A DNA stretch of 64,000 bases. Source: Linyphia triangularis (Eukaryota > Arthropoda > Arachnida > Araneae > Linyphiidae). Within the stretch, counting starts at the first letter, position 1; each line of letters opens with the position of its first letter. The stretch covers positions 58,876,714 to 58,940,713 of the forward strand of contig OZ021732.1 of the NCBI GenBank assembly GCA_963978545.1, written 5' to 3'. Shown in pieces: positions 30,447-44,640 of this stretch. The translations under genes and the position numbers were made by a program. Below the pieces are notes generated by a model that was not told the origin of the DNA, ran no database searches, and saw only the letters and a list, made by a program, of their open reading frames with translations.

Positions 30447-30728
30447 ATTAAACAGCAAATATTTTAAGGCAACTTAATTTGCAAAAAAATTTTACTTTTA
30501 ATCGACCTAAATTTGAAGGAACTTTTTACGTCTTTTAAGCCAATCGAATTTTCAAATCGAAACAATTTGTTTTAATATTGCAAATTTCTGCTCCTATACT
30601 TCCTATATGGAATATTATGTTTTTATATTATATCTTTAAAATAGCAAGAAAAATACACTTAAAAAGAGGAAAGGTTTGGGATTAGGCTACTTTGCTAAGA
30701 ACCACATACTTCAAAGGGTTTTTAGAGA

Positions 30729-30753
30729 TTTATCCATATGAAATATGGATAAA
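30729..30753. repeat. Perfect 11-bp hairpin, 3-base loop
   Basis: TTTATCCATAT, loop GAA, ATATGGATAAA. Confidence 0.9.
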
Positions 30754-30914
30754 ATACAAGACAATCTCATACATTATAAAATTTTACAGAAGAATATAAG
30801 ATAAACAGTTCAAGTTCAAAATATTTCCACAAAACCAGTATATGATCAAAAGTAGGTTAATTGAATATAGGAAAAAATACGAAAACGAATATCAAACTTT
30901 GTAATGAACATCAG

Positions 30915-30941
30915 AACATGTAAATGAAAAATTTACATGTT
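30915..30941. repeat. Perfect 11-bp hairpin, 5-base loop
   Basis: AACATGTAAAT, loop GAAAA, ATTTACATGTT. Confidence 0.9.
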
Positions 30942-33900
30942 TCTATGAATCTGTGTTAATTTAAAACCATCTGTACGATACAGCTCTTACAAAATCATTA
31001 AAATTATATTATTTTTGTTAAGAAATTATGGTTCATGGAAAAAGTATTTATAAATGAAAGTAACAATTATTAATCAGGTTGTCTCCACACATCATAATGT
31101 ACTGATGTCCCTCTTAGCATATTCATATAATCCTGCAAGAGATTTGAACTATAAAAAAATAAAAGGCAATAATTTACTGAAAATATATAGTTGTATGTCC
31201 CAAGCAAATATTCTCAAAACATTGACATAATACTCAGAACTAAACCTATCAAATATATTCACATAAGATGTACGTGTAATCGGGTTCAAATATCACATTC
31301 TATATAAGTGTAGGAGTATTTTTAAACAGAAATTGTTCATAAAATCCAACTCAAATAAAAAAGTGCAATCAATAAAGAAAATAATTCCAGTATTATTTCT
31401 TAATGAAAAAAATGAAGTTTATGTTATTCATATAAGTTTGAAAAATTTCATGTCCTTAAAATATTGTTTACTTTTAAGGTTTGTGAACTTTATTTCTAAG
31501 ATATGATGATATTGTTAACTGAACATGTCTGAGTCAAATATAAACAAAAAATGAAAAGCCTTTTTCTTCGATATTTTTGTTCCCATTTCAGTCTTTATAA
31601 TAAAATATAAAAACATTAATTAGCATAATTACTTTCAATTTTACTTAAATTATTTTTGTACTTTTACTTTTTGAAAGTTTTTTATACGAATATTAAAAAA
31701 GGAAAATATTGTCATTATCTTGAAAATAATTTTGGAATTCAAACCTAAAATCTTTGGTGTGATTTTAAATTAATTTTGTATCGAGAAATTTACAGAATAT
31801 TCAGCATAACTAAAATTTTTACTCTTTCGGATACCTTTCTCATGACTGCTCACCTTATACTGCCATTTTATAAAATCAGCAATTTAATAAAAATATTTAA
31901 TAACAAATTTCAGTCAATAAAACACATATTAAAAGACAATCACAAGATATTACTCTGACTACACCCCCAAGACATCCTATTCTTATTCGCACTCAAACTT
32001 AAATTTCAGAAGGAGAATATGGAGAAACCCAGAAGCTGTAAATACCTTATGTACCAAATAAAATTTCCATTTCAGTTTCAATGACGTTTTGTCCGTCAAA
32101 TATTCTGATGGAAACTAACATGAAACCCACCACGAAATCATCAATATCTTATGAAACAAACCAAACTCAATTTCTGCTCAAATTAATTTGGCTGATAAAA
32201 AAACCAGTAGGACGAAATATCTTATTTAGTCTCCTGGGTGAAACCGATTTTAATTCAAACTACTCCCAAATTCATACTACGAAACCATACTCGCTTAAAA
32301 TACATAGAGTAAAGAAAGACTTTCATTTGTGCTAAACTTATGTTAGCAATGACGTCACGGTGAAAGAAGGAGGGCTTTAAAGTCAGTTGCAATTTATATT
32401 TGAAGAATGAAAGTATTTGCATGAATGGAGAAAAGAATGAAAGAAATTTGTTTTCGAATTTTTAATCTTCACATTTCTTTCTACTTCCCTTTAATGCATG
32501 GCGACGCATGGATATTCCTCTAATGCACTACTTCAGCTAAACAACCAATGAACTTGAACCTTTTATCCTATATGTATTCTAAGAAAGTAGGGTTTGGTAA
32601 TATACATCATGATCATGCATCACTTTAGTATTCCCGTCATGATAAACTTCTAACAGCCATAACAGCATATGTTTTTTAAGAAAATAAAGTTTGTAGCAAT
32701 AACCTTTCATTCTACCAATAAAAGTTTATTATACGACTCTATTTCATAGTCGGTTATTTGTGTACACCCCCTGATGAATCCACACAATCTAACCACACAA
32801 CAGTATTCCTGTCACGGCGGTAACTGAAGTACACTGTCAATACCTTTATTCCGGAATAGGCTGCCTCGGAAATACATTCTCAAGGCTATTCCGAATGCCA
32901 TTCGCTCTAGTTATATACAGGACTAAACACAACCCGGAGTCGTCTATTATTTTGGACACAAGGGGTAAAAGAATTTCCACGCTGCCTGGGACAGATCTTC
33001 ATTAAAATGCCAGTAGCGGCATTGTTGATTTCATTCTATTTTTTTACTTTCTCCTAGTACCCGAGTTTTCTTAATCCTAAGTTAAAAAATAAAGTTAAGC
33101 CGGAACATGAGGCGACTGGGAATACCCTAGTTAACTTGTTTTAGCTGTGAAACACTTTTTTACTTATCTTTGGTCGCTTATTTGTTGTAGAACACTGCGG
33201 TTGTTTTCTGGATTTGATACAGTGTTGAAATTTTGTGAAATTGTAAGGATCTTTTTATTAATTTTGTGGGAAAATGTACCAACGATATTGATTTCTTAAG
33301 CCGTTACATTGCCAAAACTTTTGTAAAAATTTAGACATTTTTTGTCTTCGGTACAAGTCACACTAACATTATTAATGAATTAGCTGCGTCAACTAGCTTT
33401 GCTGAGTACTCTTGGAGTCCTATTTTTCTTTGATATTTATATAAATTTTGATACGTGTATAATTTACACAAAATTAATAACATAAGAACAAAAGACAATC
33501 AAATACATCGACTCTTTTGTAAATTACAATAAACCAACATAAAATACTTTTTAAAAGAATTTTATAAATAACAATCCTTAAAAAATTATACTTAAAATAT
33601 TTAAAAGCATTTTTAGACACTACATTTTTAGTTTGTCCTTAACGAGCAAACACATGAATGTTGGTTACAGAACTGATGAATGAGTTAGAAACATACATGT
33701 GCCGATTCCTAGAAACTTAGGCAACTTATGAAGTAAGCTTACACATTTTTTTATTCAAACAAATACATATCTTCTGGTGGATAGTATCAATGCCACGGGA
33801 ATTTAATGAAGAATAGTAGCAGCTCTTAATTGAATATTGCGACCACGATCATCTTAGGGATGACCTGATCATCGCAATCGAATTTCGGCTCCCCTCTTTG

Positions 33901-34155
33901 TGGAATAGTGCTCACTCTCTCAGTTAACAGACACATTTTTCTTTAATCAAAAGTTTCTGTACGACATCGTAACATCAGTCCTTGACTATTTACTGTAAGC
34001 CGTCAATCCATTCATAAAGTTGACTCATTCGCTTGTTGAGCCGCATTTATATTACAATTTTAAAAAAGATGAGATTGTCTTTCATAATTGCCTATAAATG
34101 TCCGAAGCCCCATAGAGTCAGTCGTATTTTAATTAAATGAGGATTTTTTAGAGAC
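30942..34155. other. Non-coding DNA with a less AT-biased pocket
   Basis: AT-rich, with no recognisable gene. An 84-codon frame at 32081-32335 shows no domain. About 32340-33130 is less AT-biased (GTCACGGCGGTAACTGAAG, GGCTGCCTCGGAAATACATT, CCCGGAGTCGTC) and is the longest such pocket in the window. It is a candidate conserved non-coding or transcribed segment. About 33835-33925 has a GATCATC repeated on both sides of TTAGGGATGACCT. Confidence 0.4.
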
Positions 34156-34350
34156 AGATATAAGTTTTTAAACCAATATAAGTTTTTTTAACCAATATAA
34201 GTTTATTTTTACCAATGTGCAAATGACAAATGTAAGTATTTACTAACCAACAAACATTTTTGTTAACCACATAAGCCTTAGTAACCTGCATAACATTTTA
34301 TAAACCTACATAAATGTTTTTTAACCAATATTACCTTTAAATAATCACAT
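34156..34350. repeat. Degenerate ~20-bp tandem repeat (AACCAATATAAGTTTTTT type)
   Basis: Units such as AACCAATATAAGTTTTTTT, AACCAATATAAGTTTATTTT, AACCACATAAGCCTTAGT, AACCTGCATAACATTTTAT and AACCAATATTACC follow one another with spacings near 18-22 bp, with one longer spacer. The anchor AACC is the best conserved part. Confidence 0.7.
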
Positions 34351-34370
34351 TTAATTTTTGTAGGACGATA

Positions 34371-34375
<5 letters not shown>

Positions 34376-34463
<88 letters not shown>
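34376..34463. repeat. (AT)n microsatellite
   Basis: About 44 uninterrupted AT units directly after the degenerate AACC repeat. Confidence 0.97.
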
Positions 34464-34465
<2 letters not shown>

Positions 34466-35206
34466 AATAAGGTTGTACCGGAACAATTGGCCTTTTCAGA
34501 AGACATTTGAGAATAATATTAAAAATCATCCCATTTAAATTAATAATATATATTAAATAATAATGAGAAGTGTACTGAGAGTTATCAATATGAAGAGTTT
34601 GTACTGAACTGAAATTATAAATAGCTTTTAGTTCTTTTGCTGAAATTTTAGCTAAATTACATTTAATAACTTGTTATAGAATTAGGAAAATTATAAATTA
34701 AGTTCATGTCTTGTTAGATCAGCGTTAGTCACTACACGACAATCGGGCCAGATTTGGCTCACCACAAATTTTTTTGCGGTCCGCCGTTACCACAGAAGTT
34801 AAGAAAAAATCAAATTCAAGGTCCAGAATTTTTTTTTTTTCTTTTTGTTTACATAATTATAATTTATCCGAAATAGTATATGGAAACTATGTAGAACAAT
34901 TTTCCACAACGTGCCCGAAGAAACTATATGAAGAAGCTTTCAGCAAGGTGGTTTTATCATAAATAAATACAGGAAAAACTTAACTGAATCTCATTTGTAC
35001 ACTTTATAACGATTGACTGCAATAAATACTGTGTTAGACATCGACTCTATTATAAAATAAACTGAACGATTTACACCACCATCGTATCACAATTAACATC
35101 GGCTAAAAGGGAGTAATCTGGAAGTACAGTTTAAATTCTTTTATATTAAAAGTTAGGTTAAGTCGCTTTGTCACTTTGAGGCAAAAGATTCACTTCTTTT
35201 TAAATC

Positions 35207-35285
35207 CTTTATATTAGTTTCGATTATGTTTGTGTGTCTAAGGGGGCGTCCTCGACACACACACGCAATCGAAGTTAATATAAAG
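35207..35285. repeat. 79-bp imperfect hairpin inside the hAT-like element
   Basis: Arms of 32 bp (35207-35238 and 35254-35285) pair with 5 mismatches and a 15-base GC-rich loop. The left arm starts CTTTATATTAGTTTCGATT and ends GTGTGTC; the right arm starts GACACAC. Dimensions resemble a microRNA precursor, but a small MITE is equally possible. Confidence 0.75.
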
Positions 35286-35904
35286 TTGGGGGCGAAATCT
35301 GAGGACGGCTAATTAACCCCCTTGCCGTCATCTAATCGGACTGAAACTTGGCTGATAGATTCGATGTTGATGACAATCCTTTCTTTCAAATTTTGGTGTT
35401 GTTACTGCCACTAATATGTCTCTTTTACAGAATACTAACAAACCAACTTGCTGTCCTCCAAAATAGCATTGAGCCTTCCATTGCTGAAACTCTTTCCTGT
35501 TGCCAATTTTTTTTTAATATATAAATAATAAAATTACTTTAATCAGAATAAATAAATGATTGGATGTGAGAGAGTACATTCAAGTTCATTTTTAGTAAAT
35601 AAATTTTGAAACGTAGTTTGCTGTACATTTTGCTCATGGAAATGTTTTTGATGTTTAAAATTAGATGCAAACACCAAGAACGCGCTGTTTACAGAATTGG
35701 TAATATTTCAACGAATATTAAAATTGACAATATAAAGGATTTATATTAAAAATTTGTTTTTATGGGTTATATTATTTCGACTATGAATTACTAATAACTC
35801 AAATTATTATTTGTTAATTATTTGAAGAAAAAAAATCAAATATTAATTGTAATTTTAATAAGATAAAAAAATTAATATTTTTTTTTCAGTTTAATAATAA
35901 AAGA

Positions 35905-35950
35905 CACTTATATTGGTGTATCCTGCCAGTGAAAAGCTCCAATATAAGTG
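35905..35950. repeat. Perfect 12-bp inverted repeat at the hAT right end
   Basis: CACTTATATTGG at 35905-35916 and CCAATATAAGTG at 35939-35950 flank a 22-base loop, 36 bp from the element terminus. It may be a subterminal transposase-binding motif. Confidence 0.85.
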
Positions 35951-35986
35951 ATACGGCCCGCCTCTAAAAGTTAGTGGCAAACGCTG

Positions 35987-38435
<2,449 letters not shown>

Positions 38436-39405
38436 TTAATATTTAGTGGCATTTTCCTTGGCCTCAATAGCATCAAGAAGACGATCAAGCATACTATGCG
38501 TTAGTTTTTTGTAGTCATCTTTGCTGAAAATTTTCCAAAAGGATTTTAAGCTTTTCACGCGTTTCTTTTTGATCTTTGGAGCTAAATCCTGAAGGGTTTT
38601 CTTCATTCTTCATTACATCCATTCTCCATAGGTTAGAATCGGATAAATTAGTCAACCAAAGAAGTATTTTTATTTTATCGTTATCCAGCAAAGCAGTGGT
38701 GGCCTTACACGTGTAACAAGATGCAGAATCTTGTTGGAAGATAAAGTCAACCTGAAATAGATCTTCCGATGATGGAATCATAAAATTCAAGAGTAACTCC
38801 TTGTATACTTTGGAATTTACTCTTCCTGTCAAAATACACAGCATTCTTAAGCCCTCAGCACTCATACACTCCCAAATCATGACAATGGGGTTGAACGTTA
38901 CTAAGTATTCCAAGCATTCTACCATAAAAGCTTCTTGATTTCAATTTCAAACACGGATACACTGATGACCGTGAAAAATGCAAAACATCGATTCATTGCT
39001 AAAAAATACGCTAATCCATTCCTGAAGATCCCAATGCAATCTGTCTTTGCACCATCGCACTCGGGCTCTTTTTTGCTTGCAAGTTAGTAGCGGCTTTGTC
39101 TAGGGCACATATGATTGAGAATATAGTTCCAGGAGTCGCCGCATTGTTCTGTATCTTGAAATCATTCCCTGTTCTCGCCCTTTTCCACTCATCCATTTAA
39201 TTCTCAGGCACCTGAATCGGTTTTTAGTCACGATACGTTTCAGAATTCTGTCTTATCTTTGCTTGATTATTCGTTTACGACCGCTATTTGCAAAATTATT
39301 TCTAAAATTTCGATTATTAGAAAAATCTTTCGAAATTTTACTTACAGTTCCTTACGAACAATTAACTATTTTTGACAATCAACTGTTTACTAAATCTCTC
39401 ACTCC
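38436..39405 (-). pseudogene. Tc1-like transposase pseudogene (main part)
   Basis: This is the DNA-cutting and joining enzyme of a Tc1-type transposon, read on the minus strand. In order it has remains of the paired DNA-binding domain near 39230-39395 (SGRKRIIKQ, DRILKRIVTKNRF), then EWISVFFSNESMF near 39000, VMIWECMSAEGL, VYKELLLNFMIPS, VDFIFQQDSASCY, ILLWLTNLS and a C-terminus ending ATKY with a stop at 38436-38438. The catalytic triad is broken: the first Asp, in FSNES, is Asn; the second is kept in QQD; and the block that should hold the final Glu is deleted between SDSN and LW. Frameshifts and stops occur in the N-terminal half. Its first codons were separated by the Harbinger-like insertion and continue at 45389-45434. 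Confidence 0.88.
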
Positions 39406-39674
39406 TCACGGCCGTATTCACAGTCAAGGATTAAACCTCCGATTATAGGGAAATCCGCGGATTTCCCCAAAAACGCTATTCACAGTACCGGTTTTCGCCA
39501 AATCGGGGGATTATCTGCTCGGTTGTAAGCGCCGGTTTATCCCTCCGATTTCGGCGGCATAAACCTCGGATTTCGTAAACAAACATCGCTGCCGTGTTGT
39601 TCGCGTATATAGGTGTTTCTTTTCAGATATTATTTATAAGTCAGGAAAGACTTTGAAATCACGTCCGCACTATT

Positions 39675-39722
39675 ATGGCAGTGGAAGATGAATTCCGATC
39701 AACAGAAAGAAAACGTAATGAG
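39675..39722 (+). CDS. Possible first exon of a Harbinger Myb-like protein
   Basis: ATG at 39675 opens MAVEDEFRSTERKRNE and meets a consensus splice donor GAG|GTGAGT after exactly 16 codons. It lies about 270 bp inside the element end, where one of the two Harbinger genes would start. In that family the second protein is a Myb/SANT-like DNA-binding factor with a charged N-terminus. No matching second exon was found downstream, so this is a fragment at best. Confidence 0.4.
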
Positions 39723-41312
39723 GTGAGTTCTTTTAATTTCATTGTTTTCTTTCAAGAAATGTTATGAGAAGTTCGGTATAACACAGAACTTTTATTTCAA
39801 AGTTTCAGTTAATACTTTTTATCTACACATCCAAAGAAGGCATTGTTAATTTTTGTTAAATATGTGTATCTTTTTGCAATATAGTTGCATTAGTTTCAAA
39901 TGTACATAAATCGTCACTCTTCACATAAATAAATGAGTGTGCACTCAATATGTAAAACTGTTATTAAAAACTATGAATACAATTATATTATGTGTCCTAA
40001 AATGTTGTTCAGAATATATATACATTTGTTGAAGCGGGCAAGACAAATTTTTAACACTATTTTCAAATCAGTAATGACATTTAGCTTTAAGTGCATTTTT
40101 ACTGTGACGACCTTGAATTAAATTATGATCTTGTATTTCATTGACAAACGAATTCCATTTTGCGATAATTGTTATAAAAAAATTGACAACACAAAGTTAT
40201 AGTTTCTGTGATCCTACGAATTTTTGTAATCCCTAATTGTAATAATTTAAATTATGCTGAAAGTTTTAAACAGAAACAATAAGTTTTACTAAGCATTTTG
40301 GATGATAATTTGAATCAACAGCTGTAAAAGTATTTCAAAATATGCATAGAACAAATTTGGCAGTCTGTCATACTGCAAACAATTAAAAAAAAAAATTTCA
40401 TTACAGGTTATTTGATGTCAAAGTCAGACTAGTTCATATGTACACAAACTCGGGTCTGGTAACCAGAGCTTTGCTAATCGACGTGACAACAAATGCTAGA
40501 ATTAGTCTCGTTTCTCGAGTTTTCATGATGGTAAGGTAAAAAAATTCATGGAAGGTCGACCACTTATCATGCTTTAAAAGTTATGTTTTGTATTATTTTA
40601 GAAACAATAAAGTTATCTTGATGTTAATATTGTTTTCTCTATTTTTTCAAATACTAATTAGTTTGCATAATTTTTTTTAAATACATTTACCATAATATGT
40701 CGAAAAGTATTGACAATTCTGTTAAATGTAAAAGTCACATGCAAGTGTTAGAAATGTCAAAATAGGTATAATTTAAAAATTGCTAAAATGGTGTTTTTAC
40801 TTAACAATGTCTAACAAAGTGAAAATCAGTGATAAATCAATTCATTTTACAATTAAGTTACATATTTCAGAAATAAAAATAATTGCTGGTTTCACAATCA
40901 TTCTATCTGAAAGCTAAATTATTAAAATTGATACCAGGTTCTTGGACATAAATAATGTTAACTAATAACAAAGAATGAACTAATGTCGCTTGCAATATTT
41001 ACTTTAATATTTTGTTAACAGCTTTATTGCTTTCTCCTAAGTTTTAAAATTTTTTAGGAAAACCTATTTCTCTTTTTATTCATCAAAACTTAAAATAAAA
41101 ATATGTATGTATATTTATTAGGAATGTCAAAATATAAAAGACCATAAATACTTGAATGAAAAGTTCTATAGTTGATCTGTATATATTACGTATAGAGAAA
41201 TGTAAATATGTTTGTATATTCATGCCTTTGTATTTAAACACTAAGTATAAATATTGCCTAAAAACAAGCTTCTTAATAATTGACAGTCTACCTGAATGAA
41301 TACAGCATCTTT

Positions 41313-41760
41313 ACATATATATAAAATTGAACGTCTGTATGTATGAACGGCTATAACTCAAGATCTACTGAACTGATTTGGATAAAATGTGTATCTATTG
41401 GTAGATTATTGGATGCATATTCTACAGAGTACACTTTTACAACACTTCAATTACACAAAGAACAGTAGTTACACATAAAAACTAATTTTTGCCGTTTTGC
41501 TGTCTATGCTTTATGTCCGAGTAGAAAGTTTCGTCATAAATGAAACAGTATTGGCAACAGTTTAATGTAAACAAATGAGTGTATTACAATTCAAACATGT
41601 TTATCATGCATAAATCAAACTTTTATTGTGTTTATAATGCCTCTTAAAAGAAATTCTTCTTAAGGGCGGATAACAGCCGATTCTAAAATGCTTCGTGCAA
41701 TAAGAAACAATGAAAGTTCTTTTAAAATTTTTTTTTAAATTGCGATTCAGCGAGCCATTG
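41313..41760 (+). mobile_element. Helitron-like 5' fragment
   Basis: TATATATAAAATTGAACGTC begins a stretch with GTATGTATGAACGGCTATAAC followed by AACTGATTTGGATAAAAT, the style of sequence common at the start of Helitron and Helentron elements. An ATG at 41637 gives MPLKRNSS and a stop; beyond it GRITADSKMLRAIRNNES reads on, with a small basic character like Helitron-encoded N-termini. No helicase or Rep motif follows, so only a fragment is present. Confidence 0.45.
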
Positions 41761-42337
41761 TGTCAAATAAAATTAAAACACAAATAATAAATGAAATTAA
41801 AACATAACTTAAAATAAAATCCATTGCATTTATCCCCAAGAAAAAAAATTCGACATAAAATAGCGCCAAAGAAATGTTCTATACTACATCTCTACCAAAA
41901 AAACTTGCTTGGAGAACGATTCTTTCTGGGACAATACACTATAAAAGAGACTATGGCCGGACTTGCATCTCTGAAAAAATTCTCCGCCAAGGTGTTTAAT
42001 GCCAATAAAGTGTAGCAGCTGCAATCCCTCAGATAAGAAATTTGTTTTGAACTGTGCTTAATTTGACTGACGCCTTTTTCGTATCGTATCAGACTAGAGT
42101 GAAACATACTGTCAATGGAATATGATACAGTTTTCAAAGAAACCTTCATGAAATTGGAAATGGAAGTGCAGTTCATGATATGCAAAATTATAGGTCTAAC
42201 ACCTCTATTCGAGAAAATACTTTTGAACGACAAGAGTTCCAGGTTACTGCAGCAAAGAACAAATCTCTTCTAAATGATCTTTTTGATGTGCACAACGGCT
42301 TCATTTCCATTGGAAAAAGTTGGTTTATGTAATATTA

Positions 42338-42552
42338 TCGGTACTTTTCTGTTAAAGAGCACCATTGGTGCTTCCAAATGTGGTACGGATTCTGCACCAA
42401 GGTGATTTTCGCCAATAAATGGCAAACACCATTTTTTAATAACAAGTGAACTGCCTGTGGTTGCTATAATTTGTTTTATGTAAACAATTCTTGGCGCACA
42501 ATCCATACCGTACTTGGGAATACCAATGGCCCCTTTTAACGGAAAAGTATCA
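42338..42552. repeat. Diverged inverted repeat inside the Harbinger-like element
   Basis: Positions 42338-42405 (GGTACTTTTCTGTTAAAG onward) match the reverse complement of 42488-42552 (ATACTTTTCCGTTAAAAG onward) at roughly 75%, around an 82-bp centre. Both arms read similar short peptides on opposite strands: LLKSTIGASKCGTDSAPR on plus and PLKGAIGIPKYGMDCAPR on minus. This suggests an inverted duplication of a once-coding piece, possibly transposase. Confidence 0.65.
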
Positions 42553-43074
42553 GATTATCTAGAATGAAGATTTATAAAATATTGTATTTCCTGAAATTGG
42601 CTCTGCACTTAGCCGGCTGCCATCTCGACTTTGTAAAAAGCTATATTGGCACGAACAAAATTTATACACTTTTGTATTCACACAAAAAATATATACAGAT
42701 TGTTTATTTAAAATTCCCGGTACTTACACAAATGATTCCTTATTCCAACCGTGAAAAAATCTAAACTGACGTCAAAATGCAGCTTTAGCGGTAATTATTT
42801 ATAAATGTGCTAAAGCTTCTCTTTGGCAACAGTTTGTTTTACCGAAAATGGTCCAAACCTTTTAAAAAGTATTATTTATTGGTTCCTACTGAAATCATTT
42901 TAAGAACAGTCACGAGTAGTGTTTTTTATTTTTTATGGTGTTCATTTTGTAATAACTATTTAGTGTGCCTAGCATAAAAGAGACTCCACATTCAGATTGT
43001 TAAACGTAATTTCAAATGATCGATTCCAAACTTTTGTTTTGAAAATAATTTAGCGCCTCTTTAATGGCCACCAA

Positions 43075-43905
43075 ACACTAGTAATGCGAGTACTTGCAAT
43101 TGAATTGCTTAAAATCTTTTTTTATTCCTTGTTGGTGTGACAAAGATTTTTTGTTTTGTATGCCTCTTGCACATGTGATTTATTACAATTCTATAACTTA
43201 AAGACTGCAGAAGCATGCAAAAAGTGAGTATCCTCGATTAACAGTACACATTTTTTAACTTCAGCCCCTGAACCAAACATTAAAAAAAAAAAAAAATTAT
43301 CTTAGCAGTGAGTCAATAGCTAATTGTACCTCTGCTATTTTATTTAAATTGAAAATATTTTAAGCAAATTTATTAAGTAAATCCTCCACTGAAATTCATT
43401 TTTGGTTGAGACCAGTTTTTTTCGAAATTAATAATTCTCTATTCTATATAAATTATCCATTATTGTGGAGCATTTTAAATTATAAACATTTGATGGATTA
43501 TATTTTGGTTAAAAAACATGTTGGGGTTTTGTTTTTTATTTCTGATTTTATTTTTTTTATAATTAAAATTTTGTAACATATATATATCTCCAAGTTAAAA
43601 TATAATTAGTATCATTAAAACATGATGCAAAAATGATACAGTATAATTTATTGTCTACAATTTAAAACCCGCCTGGTGGTTGTGCGACTAGAGCTTTGGC
43701 CAAACAAGTCAAAGGTGTCGGTTTCGAATCCTGGGTTAAAAATGGATGTTTGTTTTGGTTCGAAATCCACTTTAAGTTGTAGGTCCTAGTCTGATTAGCC
43801 GTCCTTGTACATAAAAATAAGTCGTTGAGTGTACAAACCAGTCTTCGGTTTAAAAACATTGACTTAAAAACTAACTAAGGTTAAGTATATTTACTATATT
43901 ATGCA
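43075..43905 (+). repeat. Tandem segmental duplication, first copy (with SINE)
   Basis: Landmarks in order: TTGAATTGCTTAA, TGTGACAAAG, GACTGCAGAAGCATGCAAAAA, GAGTATCCTCGATTA, CAAACATT, AGCAGTGAGTC, ATGATGCAAAAATGATACAGTATAAT and AAAACTAACTAAGG. The same series occurs in the same order at 43985-44640. The first copy holds a SINE between CAATTTAAAA and the final AACTAACTAAGG block. Confidence 0.85.
43666..43857 (+). mobile_element. tRNA-derived SINE-like insertion (family 2)
   Basis: The 5' part is tRNA-like: GCCTGGTGGTTGTGCGACTAGAG resembles an A-box region, and GGTTTCGAATCC is a B box with one extra T. The body includes GGTCCTAGTCTGATTAGCCG and GTACAAACCAGTCTTCGG. TTTAAAA occurs on both sides as a short possible target duplication. 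The corresponding place in the second copy of the tandem duplication (near 44606) has no such insert, which confirms that it is a discrete insertion. Its sequence is unlike SINE family 1. Confidence 0.75.
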
Positions 43906-43984
43906 GCCTTTAGATTTGGTCTATATCGCGAGAAAAAAACTGAACCGCCTCTAGTCTTAAAACATTAAAATACTCTTATAATAT

Positions 43985-44640
43985 ACTGTCACAATAGGAC
44001 ATATTACTTACACTTGAACTGCTTAAGATATTTTTTTCCCTTATTATTGTGACAAAGTATCCCTGTTGCACAAGCATGTAATTTAGGAAATTTTTAAATC
44101 TTAAAAACTGCGGAAGCATGTAAAAAACGAGTATCCTGGATTAGCAATACAAAAAATTCAACACCAGGTCAAACATTGGAATAAAAAATTATCTCAGCAG
44201 TGAGTCTATATCAAAAGTGTTCTTCCACAACTTTATTTTAAATTAAAAATATTTAACCCAATTTAATCAATCGATCCTCCTCCTCTAAAGTCCATTATAA
44301 GTTACGAAACTACTCTTTAATGTAAATGTCACTTCTTATAGGCATAATAAATATTAAAAAATTGCAAGATTTTTTTGAATTAATCAATACCCTATATGTT
44401 AAATTCATTTGTGGAGTATTTTAAATTACCAATATATCTTTGCTAAATTATATTTTTGTTAAAAAGCATGATGAGTTTGCCTTTTTATTTTTGTATAAAA
44501 TAACTTTTGTACTATTTTTATATCCTAAAATATAAAATGTTTGTTACTACAACATGGTGCAAAAAAAAGTACAGTATAATGCAGTTTCTTCAATTTTATA
44601 GTTTTTGACCAAAAAACTAACTAGGATCATGTGTTTGATT
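43985..44640 (+). repeat. Tandem segmental duplication, second copy (empty SINE site)
   Basis: It aligns with 43075-43905 through TTGAACTGCTTAAG, TGTGACAAAG, AACTGCGGAAGCATG, GAGTATCCTGGATTA, CAAACATTGG, CAGCAGTGAGTC, ATGGTGCAAAAAAAAGTACAG and AAAACTAACTAGG, with many substitutions and indels. CAATTTTATAGTTTTTGACC stands where the SINE sits in the first copy. Confidence 0.85.

Larger units (their letters stand above)
34720..35986. mobile_element. hAT-like non-autonomous element
   Basis: The left end CAGCGTTAGTCACTA and the right end, read inward, CAGCGTTTGCCACTA match at 13 of 15 positions. GGGCC-containing subterminal sequence occurs at both ends (TCGGGCCAGATTTGG left, GCGGGCCGTATCAC right). 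CAG...CTG ends with GGCCCGCC subterminals are typical of hAT elements, which make 8-bp target duplications. TGTTAGAT before and AGTTATAT after agree at 6 of 8 positions, as expected for an old insertion. No transposase frame was recognised in its 1.27 kb. Confidence 0.75.

Noticed and set aside
39011..39196. 61-codon minus-strand frame
   Set aside because: It is a shifted frame across the decayed Tc1 transposase, not a separate gene.
41892..42506. Minus-strand frames of 113 and 78 codons as an intact Harbinger transposase
   Set aside because: I could not find the expected catalytic motifs in order. Part of the 78-codon frame falls in the inverted repeat, so an intact gene is not supported.
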